Assembly (NCBI GenBank): GCA_964495075.1 | Contig: CAZBUJ010000016.1 | Span: 14,004 to 78,003 of the forward strand | DNA length: 64,000 bases | Direction of reading: 5' to 3' | Source of the DNA: JAFGJQ01 sp964495075 | GTDB lineage: Bacteria > Planctomycetota > Phycisphaerae > UBA1845 | Shown here: piece after piece, positions 48,255-56,424 of the stretch | Layout: every line of letters starts with the position of its first letter | Position numbering within the stretch: position 1 is the stretch's first letter | Made by a program: the position numbers and the translations under genes | Notes under the pieces: model-generated | The model's database searches: none | What the model saw: only the letters and a program-made list of their open reading frames with translations | Told to the model about the DNA's origin: nothing

Positions 48255-48794
48255 CTATCGCTCGCTCGTGATCGACCGCTGCTGGTGCAACACGGACCGG
48301 ATGAGTTTGCTGATCCGCTCACAGATGAACTCACGGAACCGCTCGCGGGTGAGTTCGCGGGTTCGGAGGGTCGGTCCGCTGGTGACGGCCGGGCCGATGT
48401 TGTTTGAGTACCGCATCTCGTGAAACGCAATCCGGTGAGTGAGCACCGTGCCCAGGAACCTCACCCCGACCCGTTCGAATGCGACGTCGATGAGGATCTC
48501 GTTCCCCCCGGCCAGGAACCGCTCCACGTCGAGGTGAATGTCGATGCCCTGTGGTCCGTACTTGTCGGCCACGTCCTGGAAGACGGGGATGAAGTCGCGG
48601 CGGAAGCGGTCGCGGAGCTGCTCGATCGGATCGTCGGAGTGGACACCCAGTCCGTCGCGGTTGCCCGCCTGCCGTGCATTGTAGCGGCCGAGCAGGGTAT
48701 CCAGCTTGGCTTCGACGGAGTTGCGGGCCCGGCGAGGTGGTGCGACCCGCAGCGGTACGGGCTTCGCGTTCTGTTGGGGGTCATTGCGGGACAT
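48255..48794 (-). CDS. Conserved-looking hypothetical protein
   Basis: A 179-residue soluble protein, started at the ATG at 48794. The N-terminal 40 residues are Pro/Arg-rich and probably disordered (PVPLRVAPPRRARNSVEAKL). The remainder is a compact alpha/beta region: LDTLLGRYNARQAGNRDGLG, FRRDFIPVFQDVADKYGPQG, IDIHLDVERFLAGGNEILID, FERVGVRFLGTVLTHRIAFH, ending with a helix FREFICERISKLIRSVL. No transmembrane segment, signal peptide or known catalytic motif is present. I do not recognise the family. It converges with the Pro-rich lipoprotein gene and is divergent from the EEP nuclease gene. Confidence 0.68.
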   Translation of the reverse strand: MSRNDPQQNAKPVPLRVAPPRRARNSVEAKLDTLLGRYNARQAGNRDGLGVHSDDPIEQLRDRFRRDFIPVFQDVADKYGPQGIDIHLDVERFLAGGNEILIDVAFERVGVRFLGTVLTHRIAFHEMRYSNNIGPAVTSGPTLRTRELTRERFREFICERISKLIRSVLHQQRSITSER

Positions 48795-49002
48795 GGGCGG
48801 CGGTTCCGGTGTCGGGGGTCCGCGGGGGCTGATACACACGTTATCGGTCGCTCACGCCGACCGCGCAGCCTGGCGCTCCTATCTATCTACCTTCGGCTGT
48901 TACGGAACCCGGCTTGAGGGTCGACCGGGCCGGCGTGACTTCGGGTCCCGTGGGCGGTAGGATCTGCCCGGTGGCGCGAGGATTCCCCCACGGAGGACAA
49001 CC

Positions 49003-50262
49003 ATGCCCGTAGCCGCGTATCTGGCCGGCCTGATGGTGCTGACCTGCGGGGCGGCCCAGTCGCCGCTGACCGCCGAAGAGGGAGCCCCGGTTATCCCGTT
49101 CGAGCAGGCGGGCGAGCACATCGGCCAGACTTGCTTCGTCTACGGGCGGGTGGTCTTGACCAAGAACATTGGGTCCCGCTGCTTCCTGAACTTCCACCCG
49201 GACTACCGCCATCATTTCACCGTCGTCATCAACCGGGCCAACTACGGCCACTTCCCCGAGCCGCCGGAGAAGATGTACGAAGGCAAGGACGTAAAGGTGT
49301 TCGGCCGGGTCATCGAGTACAACGGCACGCCGGAGATCATGGTTGCGGGACCCGACCAGATCACCGTGCTCACCGACGGGTTTCCCACGCCCGCGCCGCG
49401 GCGGCCGGCCGTCGCCGCGACCCGGCGCAAGTTCGACGGCGTGGCGCGCATCGCCACCTTCAACATCCTAAACCTGTTTGACGGGGAAGACGACCCGTAT
49501 CACGACGACGAAGGCACGCCGGCCAAACCGCGCGAGGCGATCGAGAAAGTGGAGGCCACCATCCGGCAGATGGACGCGGACGTGGTCGCCCTGCAGGAGG
49601 TGGAGAACCGGTTCTACCTGCAGCGGTTCGTCGATCTGCTGTTGCCGGACATGGGGTACAACGAGGTCGTTCTGTTGGAAGGCAACGATCATCGCGGCAT
49701 CGACGTGGCGATCCTGTCGCGGTTCCCCGTCGGTCCGGTCACGTCGCACCGTCACCTCGCGTTTCCCGACGGCGAGGGGAAGCCGATGTCATTCCGCCGG
49801 GACCTACTGCGAGCCCGCATCGAGCCGCCGGGCGTGCAACCGTTCGATATGTTCGTCGTGCACTTGAAGAGCAAGGGGGGCGTGCCCGAGGCGTCCCTGC
49901 CGATCCGCCTGGGCGAGGCACGGGCGATCCGCCGGATCTGCGATGCGCTGCTGGCGGAACGGAGTACGGCCCGGTTCGTGATCTGCGGCGACTTCAACGA
50001 CACGATCGACAGTGAGCCGATTAAGACGATCATCGGGACCGGCGCGGGTGCGTTGCGGCCGGCCACGGACCGGCTCGCCGCGGCTGACCGGATCACGTAC
50101 AACCGGGAGCCGCACCGGTCGCAGATAGATTTCGTGCTGTGTTCGCCGGCCCTGGCCGGTTGTCTTCGGGCCGACTCGACGCGCATCGTAGCCGGCTCGG
50201 AGGCGACAATCGGGTCGGATCACAACCCGCTGGTGGCGGAGTTCGACCTACGTCGACCGTAA
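49003..50262 (+). CDS. Exported endonuclease/exonuclease/phosphatase (EEP) family protein
   Basis: A 419-residue protein with a signal peptide (AAYLAGLMVLTCGAAQS). Residues about 28-125 look like an OB-fold (YGRVVLTKNIGSRCFLNFHP, VKVFGRVIEYNGTPEIMVAG), as in secreted nucleases. Residues about 145-415 carry the EEP catalytic set: IATFNILNLFDGEDD (Asn), VVALQEVENRFYL (metal-binding Glu), VVHLKSKGG, VICGDFNDT (Asp/Asn) and ATIGSDHNPLVAEF (catalytic Asp-His). Such enzymes cleave phosphodiesters in DNA, RNA or phospholipid headgroups. The OB+EEP combination favours an extracellular nuclease for nutrient or DNA turnover. The gene has its own GGAGGACA ribosome site. No neighbouring partner is evident. 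Confidence 0.86.
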   Translation: MPVAAYLAGLMVLTCGAAQSPLTAEEGAPVIPFEQAGEHIGQTCFVYGRVVLTKNIGSRCFLNFHPDYRHHFTVVINRANYGHFPEPPEKMYEGKDVKVFGRVIEYNGTPEIMVAGPDQITVLTDGFPTPAPRRPAVAATRRKFDGVARIATFNILNLFDGEDDPYHDDEGTPAKPREAIEKVEATIRQMDADVVALQEVENRFYLQRFVDLLLPDMGYNEVVLLEGNDHRGIDVAILSRFPVGPVTSHRHLAFPDGEGKPMSFRRDLLRARIEPPGVQPFDMFVVHLKSKGGVPEASLPIRLGEARAIRRICDALLAERSTARFVICGDFNDTIDSEPIKTIIGTGAGALRPATDRLAAADRITYNREPHRSQIDFVLCSPALAGCLRADSTRIVAGSEATIGSDHNPLVAEFDLRRP

Positions 50263-50352
50263 GCCCCCGTACGGGCCGGTCACCCGCGCTGGCGTGCGCC
50301 GGGCCGGGTCGGGTCCGTTGGGGTCATGAAGCGCGGCTGGCCGGCGGCCCAT

Positions 50353-50381
50353 TTGACACGCCGGACCGCGGTCCGTAGCAT
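50353..50381 (+). promoter_or_regulatory. sigma70-type promoter of the FHA-GAF kinase gene
   Basis: A perfect TTGACA (50353-50358), a 17-base spacer and TAGCAT (50376-50381), about 57 bases before the ATG. Confidence 0.65.
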
Positions 50382-50437
50382 CAAGTGGGGATTCCATTCA
50401 TAATCCGGATTGCTTCCCTGCCCGCGACCTGTCGGGC

Positions 50438-52138
50438 ATGACAGTCAAAAGAGCAACGGACGGGACGTGCGCCGTGCCCACGCTTCACGTACTACGCGGC
50501 CCGGACAAGGGCCAGACCTTTCAGATCACCGACGAGTTGAACGTCATCGGGCGGTCGTCCGACGCGGTCCACCTGAATGACAACACGGTGTCACGGCAGC
50601 ACGCCGAGGTGGTGTTGGAAGAGGGTCAGTGGAAGCTGGTGGACCGGGGCAGCTCCAACGGCACGCTGCTCAACGGCGTGCGGATCCAGATGCCCACCGC
50701 CATCAGGCACGGCGACCAGATCAAGGTGGGCAGCACCTTGATGGTGTTCAGCGGCGACGACTCGGTCCAGCGTTTCAGCGGTCCGGCGGGGGCCGGGGCG
50801 CTGGTGGACCTGGAGTCGAGCCGGCCGATGATGGACTCCTCCATCCTGTCAGCGGTGAGTTCGGCCGAGGACAGCGTCATTCTCGCCACGCCGGAGACGG
50901 CGGACGCGGTGCACGCGTGGAACGTCATGTTTCGCATCGCGGAAGTCATCGGCCAGGTGACGTCGCTGGACGAGTTCCTGGAGCACGTCAGTGACATCCT
51001 GTACGACCATCTCCCGGTGGATCGTGTATTCATCCTGCTCCGCGACCCGGAGAGCGGCGAGTTTGAGCCGCAGGTGGTGCGGTACCGGACGCGCGACCGC
51101 CGCGAGCGTGCGAAGATCACGGCCTCCAAGACCATCGTCAACCATGTGATCAGCGCGAACGAGGGGATCCTGTGCGCCAATGCGATGGCCGACCCGCGGT
51201 TCGCCGCGGAGGCGGGCAAGGGCAGCATTCACGACCTGGGGTTGCGCAGCATCATCTGCGTGCCCATCCCCACCCACGACGAAGTGAAGGGGGTGATTCA
51301 CGTCGACTGCGCGATGCTCAAGCACGTGTACACGCACGACCAGTTGCGGCTGGTCAGCGCCATCGGCCGACTGGCGGGGATGGCCATCGAGAACATCCGG
51401 CTGCTCGAATCGCGCATGCAGCACGAGCGCATGGCGGCGGTGGGCCAGACGGTGGCCTACCTGTCCCACTACATCCGCAACATCGCCCAGGGCCTGGGCA
51501 GCGGCGCGGACGTCATCGAGATGGGCCTGCGACGGGAGAACATGGCCAACGTGGCCCAGGGCTGGAAGATCCTCAAGCGCAACGTCGACCGGACGCTGCT
51601 GCTGACCACCAACATGCTGACGTTCAGCAAGGACCGGCGACCGGTGGTGGAGGTGACGCAGCTAAACAAGATTATCGAGGACGTGGTGCAACTGACGGTC
51701 AGTGCGGCGGACGACAAGCAGGTGATGTTGCTGACCGACCTCGACGACATGCCGGCCGTTCCGTTGGACACCGAAGGCGTCCATCACGTCCTGTTGAACA
51801 TCGTGAACAACGCGATCGAGGCGTGTCCGAACGAGGGGGGACGGGTGACGGTGGAGTCCTCCTTCGCCTCGTCGGGCGGCTACGTGCAAGTCAAGGTGAG
51901 CGACAACGGCGGCGGCATACCGGACGATCGGCTCGCCCTCATCTTCGATGCGTTCCACTCGACGAAGGGCCACGGGGGCACGGGGCTGGGCCTGGCCGCC
52001 GCGAAGAAGGTGGTCCACGAAATGCGGGGCACGATCGAAGTCAACAGCACCCCCGGCGAGGGCACGACCTTCACCGTCACCATCCCCGTGAGCGACGCCG
52101 GTCCGCGGGACAGCGACAGCACGATTCAGCCCATGTAG
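50438..52138 (+). CDS. FHA-GAF sensor histidine kinase
   Basis: A 566-residue soluble kinase. Residues about 15-105 are an FHA domain with VIGRSSDAVHLNDNTVSRQH and GSSNGTLLNGVRI, which normally binds phosphothreonine. Residues about 165-315 are a GAF domain (FLEHVSDILYDHLPVDRVFI, GLRSIICVPIPTHDEVKGVI). The phospho-acceptor His344 lies in VAYLSHYIRNIAQGLGSG. The HATPase domain has VLLNIVNNAIEACPNEGG (N box), VSDNGGGIPDD (G1) and GHGGTGLGLAAAKKVV (G2). There is no membrane segment. It probably couples Ser/Thr-kinase or ligand input to a response regulator; none is encoded nearby. FHA-GAF kinases are especially common in planctomycetes. A strong promoter precedes the gene. Confidence 0.92.
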   Translation: MTVKRATDGTCAVPTLHVLRGPDKGQTFQITDELNVIGRSSDAVHLNDNTVSRQHAEVVLEEGQWKLVDRGSSNGTLLNGVRIQMPTAIRHGDQIKVGSTLMVFSGDDSVQRFSGPAGAGALVDLESSRPMMDSSILSAVSSAEDSVILATPETADAVHAWNVMFRIAEVIGQVTSLDEFLEHVSDILYDHLPVDRVFILLRDPESGEFEPQVVRYRTRDRRERAKITASKTIVNHVISANEGILCANAMADPRFAAEAGKGSIHDLGLRSIICVPIPTHDEVKGVIHVDCAMLKHVYTHDQLRLVSAIGRLAGMAIENIRLLESRMQHERMAAVGQTVAYLSHYIRNIAQGLGSGADVIEMGLRRENMANVAQGWKILKRNVDRTLLLTTNMLTFSKDRRPVVEVTQLNKIIEDVVQLTVSAADDKQVMLLTDLDDMPAVPLDTEGVHHVLLNIVNNAIEACPNEGGRVTVESSFASSGGYVQVKVSDNGGGIPDDRLALIFDAFHSTKGHGGTGLGLAAAKKVVHEMRGTIEVNSTPGEGTTFTVTIPVSDAGPRDSDSTIQPM

Positions 52139-52156
52139 GCCGTGGCGACGCGGGGG

Positions 52157-52891
52157 TCAGCGCGAGGGCGGCGCGAGACCCAGCAGCGCCATGACCTTCT
52201 GTAGATCCTGCCAAGTCTTGGCCTTGTCCGCCGGGTTTCGCAGCAGATACGCGGGGTGATAGGTCGGCATCAACGGAACGGCGTCACCGACGAGGGCCGA
52301 GCCCGACGGGTAATAATCGTGAAACCGACCGCGGAGTCGCCCGATCGATTCCCTGGTCTGGAGCAGGGTTCGCGCCGCCGGGGCCCCGAGGGCGACGATC
52401 ACCTCGGGCTGGATGGTGAGGAGTTGCTGGAGCAGGTACGGGCTGCACGCGGCGATCTCGTCGGGGGCAGGGTCCCGGTTCTCGGGCGGGCGGCATTTGA
52501 GCACGTTGCAGATGAAGACGTCTTCCCGGGTCAGACCCATGGCGGCGATCATGCGGGTCAGCAACTGTCCGGCCCGACCGACGAAAGCAAGGCCCTGACG
52601 ATCCTCCTCCGCGCCCGGGGCCTCGCCCACGAACACCAGGCGAGCGTCGGGATTGCCCTGTCCGAAGACGGTGTTGATTCGCGTCTCGGCCAAGCCGCAC
52701 TTCGTGCACACCCGGACCTGGTGCTCGTCGAGATCGCGCAGGGCGTCCGCCTGTCCGTCATCGACCGCCGCCTCGTGCGCGACCGGACCCGCCGCCGTCC
52801 ACGTAACCGGCACGGCCCGCACGCCGAACTGGAGATCGGTGCGCAGGTATTGCTTGACCACCTTGATCACGTCGATGTTCGAATCGGCCAT
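52157..52891 (-). CDS. Family 4 uracil-DNA glycosylase (4Fe-4S)
   Basis: A 244-residue enzyme. The ATG at 52891 follows GAGGGAG. The first about 50 residues are a divergent extension. The catalytic domain has CTKCGLAETRINTVFGQGNP, VFVGEAPGAEEDRQGLAFVG, NVLKCRPPENRDPAP, ACSPYLLQQLLTIQPEVIVA and the C-terminal MPTYHPAYLLRNP. Four Cys (CxxC, then CR and ACS) would bind the 4Fe-4S cluster of family 4/5 UDGs, and GEAPGxxED marks family 4. It removes uracil from DNA in base excision repair. It converges with the FHA kinase gene, 18 bases apart, and is divergent from the hydrolase gene. Confidence 0.93.
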   Translation of the reverse strand: MADSNIDVIKVVKQYLRTDLQFGVRAVPVTWTAAGPVAHEAAVDDGQADALRDLDEHQVRVCTKCGLAETRINTVFGQGNPDARLVFVGEAPGAEEDRQGLAFVGRAGQLLTRMIAAMGLTREDVFICNVLKCRPPENRDPAPDEIAACSPYLLQQLLTIQPEVIVALGAPAARTLLQTRESIGRLRGRFHDYYPSGSALVGDAVPLMPTYHPAYLLRNPADKAKTWQDLQKVMALLGLAPPSR

Positions 52892-53002
52892 TCGTTGCTC
52901 CCTCGCCGCGCCGGGTGTCCCGGACATTCTAGCAATCCTTCCGCGGCCAGACACATATTTCCCGCGTGAATCACCGGCGGGTCGCGGGTACGATCTCGCG
53001 AG

Positions 53003-53851
53003 ATGGCGCCATTCGACGAGCTGTACATTCCGCTCTCCGACGGGTATTCCGCCTACGCCCGGTGCTGGGAACCGACGAAGAGCATCGGGGGCGTACTCTA
53101 CCTGCACGGGATTCAATCGCATTGTGGCTGGTATGAAGCGTCCGCCCAGCGGTTGTGCGGGGCGGGTTTCACCGTCCTGCAACCGGACCGCCGCGGCTCC
53201 GGCCGCAACCCGGTGGCCCGCGGTGATGCCGAATCCCCACGGCAGCTACTCGACGATGCGTTTCGATACCTGGCGGCCCTGGCCCGGAAGACCGGGGCAT
53301 CGAAGAACCACGTCGTCGGGGTGAGTTGGGGCGGCAAACTGGCGGCCGCCATGCACGCGACGGATTCGAGCGGCATTCGGAGCCTGACCCTCGTGACGCC
53401 GGGGCTGTTCCCGGTGGTTGACGTACCCGCCGTCGACAAGATGCGGATCGGCTGGTCGATGATCTCGAGCCCCCACCGCCGCTTCGATATTCCCCTGAAC
53501 GACCCGGCTCTGTTCACGAGCGACCCGACCTGGATCGAATGGCTCAAGCACGACGAACTGCAACTGCACCAGGCCACGGCGCAGTTCTTTCTCGCCTCGC
53601 GGCGCCTGGACCGAACGGCCCAGAAACTCCCTTCGGCGGCGCCGGTGCCGCTGCACGTGTTTCTCGCCGATCACGAACGGATCATCGACAACGCGAAGAC
53701 GCGACAGTTCATCCGGGAGATCAACTGGCCTTCGGTGCGGATCACCGCCTACGAGGAGGCCCGGCACACGCTCGAGTTCGAGCCGGCGTGCGATCGCTAC
53801 TTCGATGATCTCGTACACGCGTTGCTCGACATGAACGATGCGCCGCCGTAA
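53003..53851 (+). CDS. Alpha/beta hydrolase (S33/monoglyceride-lipase-like)
   Basis: A 282-residue cytoplasmic hydrolase. The oxyanion region is YLHGIQSHCGWYE, followed by LQPDRRGSGRNPV. The nucleophile elbow GVSWGGKLAAA places Ser108. The likely acid is the Asp in VFLADHERIIDNAK, and the His is in EEARHTLEFEP near the C-terminus. The lid region has SPHRRFDIPLNDPALFTSDP. The pattern resembles serine aminopeptidase S33 / monoacylglycerol lipase (PldB-like) enzymes, which hydrolyse lyso- or monoacyl lipids. The ATG at 53003 has little ribosome-site sequence. It ends 34 bases before the converging NhaC gene. Substrate is unknown. Confidence 0.85.
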   Translation: MAPFDELYIPLSDGYSAYARCWEPTKSIGGVLYLHGIQSHCGWYEASAQRLCGAGFTVLQPDRRGSGRNPVARGDAESPRQLLDDAFRYLAALARKTGASKNHVVGVSWGGKLAAAMHATDSSGIRSLTLVTPGLFPVVDVPAVDKMRIGWSMISSPHRRFDIPLNDPALFTSDPTWIEWLKHDELQLHQATAQFFLASRRLDRTAQKLPSAAPVPLHVFLADHERIIDNAKTRQFIREINWPSVRITAYEEARHTLEFEPACDRYFDDLVHALLDMNDAPP

Positions 53852-53884
53852 CGGCGGACCCCCAGCCGCCCTCCCGGCCCGCTG

Positions 53885-55579
53885 TCATCGGTCGACTTCG
53901 ATGGGGCGGCCGGCCACGTAGACGACGGCGGCGAGACACGCGCTGCCGAGCCCCAACCCGATCCACACCGGTGCACCGAGGACGCTGCACAGCAGGTTGC
54001 CGGCGACCATGGCCACCACCGCCGCCACCGCGGCGTACGGGGCTTGGGTCCAAACGTGCTCTTCGAGGCGGCAGCCGCTGGCCGCCGCCGACAGGACGGT
54101 CGTGTCGCTGATCGGCGAGCAGTGGTCGCCGAAGACCGCCCCGGCCAGCACGGCCCCCACGGACGCGTAGAACACGTTCAAGCCGGTGTCGGCGGGCAGG
54201 TCCGCCACCAGCCGGCCGACCACTTCGACCGCCACCGGGCAGAGGATGGCCATCGTGCCCCACGAGGTGCCGGTGGCCAGGGACACACCGGCGGCGGCCA
54301 CGAAGATCCACAACGGCAGCCAGGTCACGCCGACCTCGGATCGCTGCAGGAATTCGCTGGCCACCGCGCCGAGGTGCAGGGCCTGCGTGGACGCGGACAG
54401 GGCCCAGGCCAGCACGAGGACCACGATGGCCGGCAGCATGGTGCCCATCCCGTCCATGGCGGCGTCGAGCCCGGTCTTCATCGGCGCGACGCGTGACGCG
54501 ACGCCAAGCCCGACCGCGACGGCGAGGGAGGCCAGGGCGGCGTAGAGGATGGAGGCGTACGGATCGGCATTGGTCAGCACGTCCCGGATTCGGTCCGTGC
54601 TATCGGCTGGCACTTCGCTCAGGCCGGTGGCGATGACGATACCGATGGTCCCGATGATGAGTACCAGCACGGGCACGCCGGCCAGCCACCACGGCCTGAC
54701 CGCGGCGGACTGAACTGGGTCGGCGTCGGCGGCGCGGGCCTGGCGTGCCCGGCGTTCGGCGCGGGCCATCGGGCCGAAATCCCGACCGGTCAGGGCGATC
54801 ATGCCGACCAGCAGCAGGGCCAGGATCGGATAGAACCGGTGGGGGAGGCTGTACAGAAAGGACTCGTACGCGGTGACGTTGACCAGGCAGGCCGGCATGC
54901 CGACGGCCTCAAGCCGATTCAGCCCGGCCTGGATGTAGCCCACCTCGGCGCCGATCCAGGTCCCCACTAGCGCGATGGAGGCGACGGGGGCCGCCGTTGA
55001 ATCCACCACGTAGGCCAGCTTGGCCCGCGAGATCCCAAGCCGGTCGAACACCGGCTTCATGGTCGGGCCGACAATCATGCTGTTGGCGTAGTCGTCGAAG
55101 AAGACAATCCAGCCGGCCAGCCAGGCGACCAGTTGCCCGGCTCGCCGACCGGTGGCCCCCCGGGAAACGCGATGGATCAGCGACGCGGTGCCGCCATTGG
55201 CGTTGATGACGCCCACCATGCCACCGATGGCGAGGGTGAAGACGATGATTTTGATGTGGTCGGCGTCGGTCATGGCCCCGACCACGAAGGTCTCGACGGC
55301 CACCCGCAGACCGGCGACCCAGGTCCACTGGGCCCCGTACCTCGCCTCGGGAGAGAGGCACGGCACCAGCATGAACGATGCAACCGCCACGCCGAGGGCG
55401 AGGGAGGGCAGCACCTGGCGGGTCACGACGGCCAACCCGATCGCGACGAGGGCCGGCGTCAGCGTCAGCAGTCCGTACCGATCTTCCGGCGGTGGCGAGC
55501 CGGCCTGCCCCACCTGTCGGTGCGCGGCGATGACGAGCGCCAGCAGGATCAGCAGGATGGCAGCACGGGCGATGCGCAT
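53885..55579 (-). CDS. NhaC-family Na+/H+ antiporter
   Basis: A 564-residue membrane protein with about 12 hydrophobic segments. Family landmarks are IIVFTLAIGGMVGVINANGG, AWLAGWIVFFDDYANSMIVG, KLAYVVDSTAAPVASIALVG and GAVFGDHCSPISDTTVLSAA with its conserved Asp/His. A hydrophilic insertion (GPMARAERRARQARAADADP) separates the two halves. The NhaC family exchanges Na+ for protons and some members move carboxylates or amino acids. The ATG at 55579 is preferred to an upstream Met because it begins the first helix (ARAAILLILLALVIAA). Its neighbours are the hydrolase (convergent) and purQ (54 bases upstream, same strand). Function beyond cation exchange is inference. Confidence 0.86.
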   Translation of the reverse strand: MRIARAAILLILLALVIAAHRQVGQAGSPPPEDRYGLLTLTPALVAIGLAVVTRQVLPSLALGVAVASFMLVPCLSPEARYGAQWTWVAGLRVAVETFVVGAMTDADHIKIIVFTLAIGGMVGVINANGGTASLIHRVSRGATGRRAGQLVAWLAGWIVFFDDYANSMIVGPTMKPVFDRLGISRAKLAYVVDSTAAPVASIALVGTWIGAEVGYIQAGLNRLEAVGMPACLVNVTAYESFLYSLPHRFYPILALLLVGMIALTGRDFGPMARAERRARQARAADADPVQSAAVRPWWLAGVPVLVLIIGTIGIVIATGLSEVPADSTDRIRDVLTNADPYASILYAALASLAVAVGLGVASRVAPMKTGLDAAMDGMGTMLPAIVVLVLAWALSASTQALHLGAVASEFLQRSEVGVTWLPLWIFVAAAGVSLATGTSWGTMAILCPVAVEVVGRLVADLPADTGLNVFYASVGAVLAGAVFGDHCSPISDTTVLSAAASGCRLEEHVWTQAPYAAVAAVVAMVAGNLLCSVLGAPVWIGLGLGSACLAAVVYVAGRPIEVDR

Positions 55580-55633
55580 GATCTCGGTGCCGCCCACGGC
55601 GGCGGGCGACGCGTACCTCCGCTGGCGAAGCTA

Positions 55634-56395
55634 CTAAAAACGAGCCACGGCCGATCGGAACACGATCAGCCCGTCCGGTTCGCCGCCGCTTCCCCGCGTC
55701 CACACGGGATCGTGCGTCGGGTCGACGAATCGCTCCGGGTGCGGCATCAGTCCGAGGACCTGCCCGGTGCGGTCGGTCAGGGCGGCAATGTGATCGACGC
55801 TACCGTTGGGGTCCGCCGGGTAGCTCGGCGCCTCGTGCGGGGGGTCCACGTAGCGGAGCGCGATGTGTCCGTCGTTCCGCAGTGTGGTCAGCGTGTGGTC
55901 GTCCCGCACGACGATCTTGCCTTCCGCGTGGGCGACGGGCAGTCGCAGGGTGGTTTCGCGGGGCAGGAAGCAGCACCGCTCCGAGTCGACCCTCAGGCGG
56001 ACCCACCGGGCCTCAAAGCGCGACGAGTCGTTGAAGGTGAGCGTAACCTGCGGCGGGCCGTCCCAGCCGGGGAGCAGCCCGGCTTTGAGCAACACCTGGA
56101 ACCCGTTGCAGATGCCGAGCACGAGCTTCCCTTTCTCGAGGAACCGGTACAACGCATCCATCAGATGGTGCCGGAACTGGTTGGCGAGTATTATGCCGGC
56201 GGCGATGTCGTCGCCGTAGCTGAACCCGCCGGGCACGGTCAGGATCTGGGCCTGGTCCAGGCGGCCCGGCGCTTCGACGAGCCGATCGACGTGGACCAGC
56301 TCCGGGTCGGCGCCGGCCAGTTGCCAGGCATGTACCGTTTCCCGATCGCAGTTGATCCCGGCCGTCCGAACAACGATGACTCGCACCCGCGTCAC
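55634..56395 (-). CDS. purQ: Phosphoribosylformylglycinamidine synthase, glutaminase subunit
   Basis: A 253-residue class I glutamine amidotransferase. The GTG at 56395 is chosen because GGAGAAACC precedes it and the sequence VTRVRVIVVRTAGINCD starts the fold. Motifs: PGGFSYGDDIAAGIILANQF, the nucleophile elbow LGICNGFQVLLKAGLLP (Cys) and the His-Glu pair in GLMPHPERFVDP. It supplies ammonia from glutamine to PurL for the fourth step of purine synthesis. purL lies directly upstream on the same strand with 29 bases between. The protein is slightly longer than the usual 225 residues, as in some planctomycetes, because of an insert around RWVRLRVDSERCCFLPRE. Confidence 0.95.
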   Translation of the reverse strand: MTRVRVIVVRTAGINCDRETVHAWQLAGADPELVHVDRLVEAPGRLDQAQILTVPGGFSYGDDIAAGIILANQFRHHLMDALYRFLEKGKLVLGICNGFQVLLKAGLLPGWDGPPQVTLTFNDSSRFEARWVRLRVDSERCCFLPRETTLRLPVAHAEGKIVVRDDHTLTTLRNDGHIALRYVDPPHEAPSYPADPNGSVDHIAALTDRTGQVLGLMPHPERFVDPTHDPVWTRGSGGEPDGLIVFRSAVARF

Positions 56396-56424
56396 GGTGG
56401 TTTCTCCGCTGCGCCGCCGAGCCG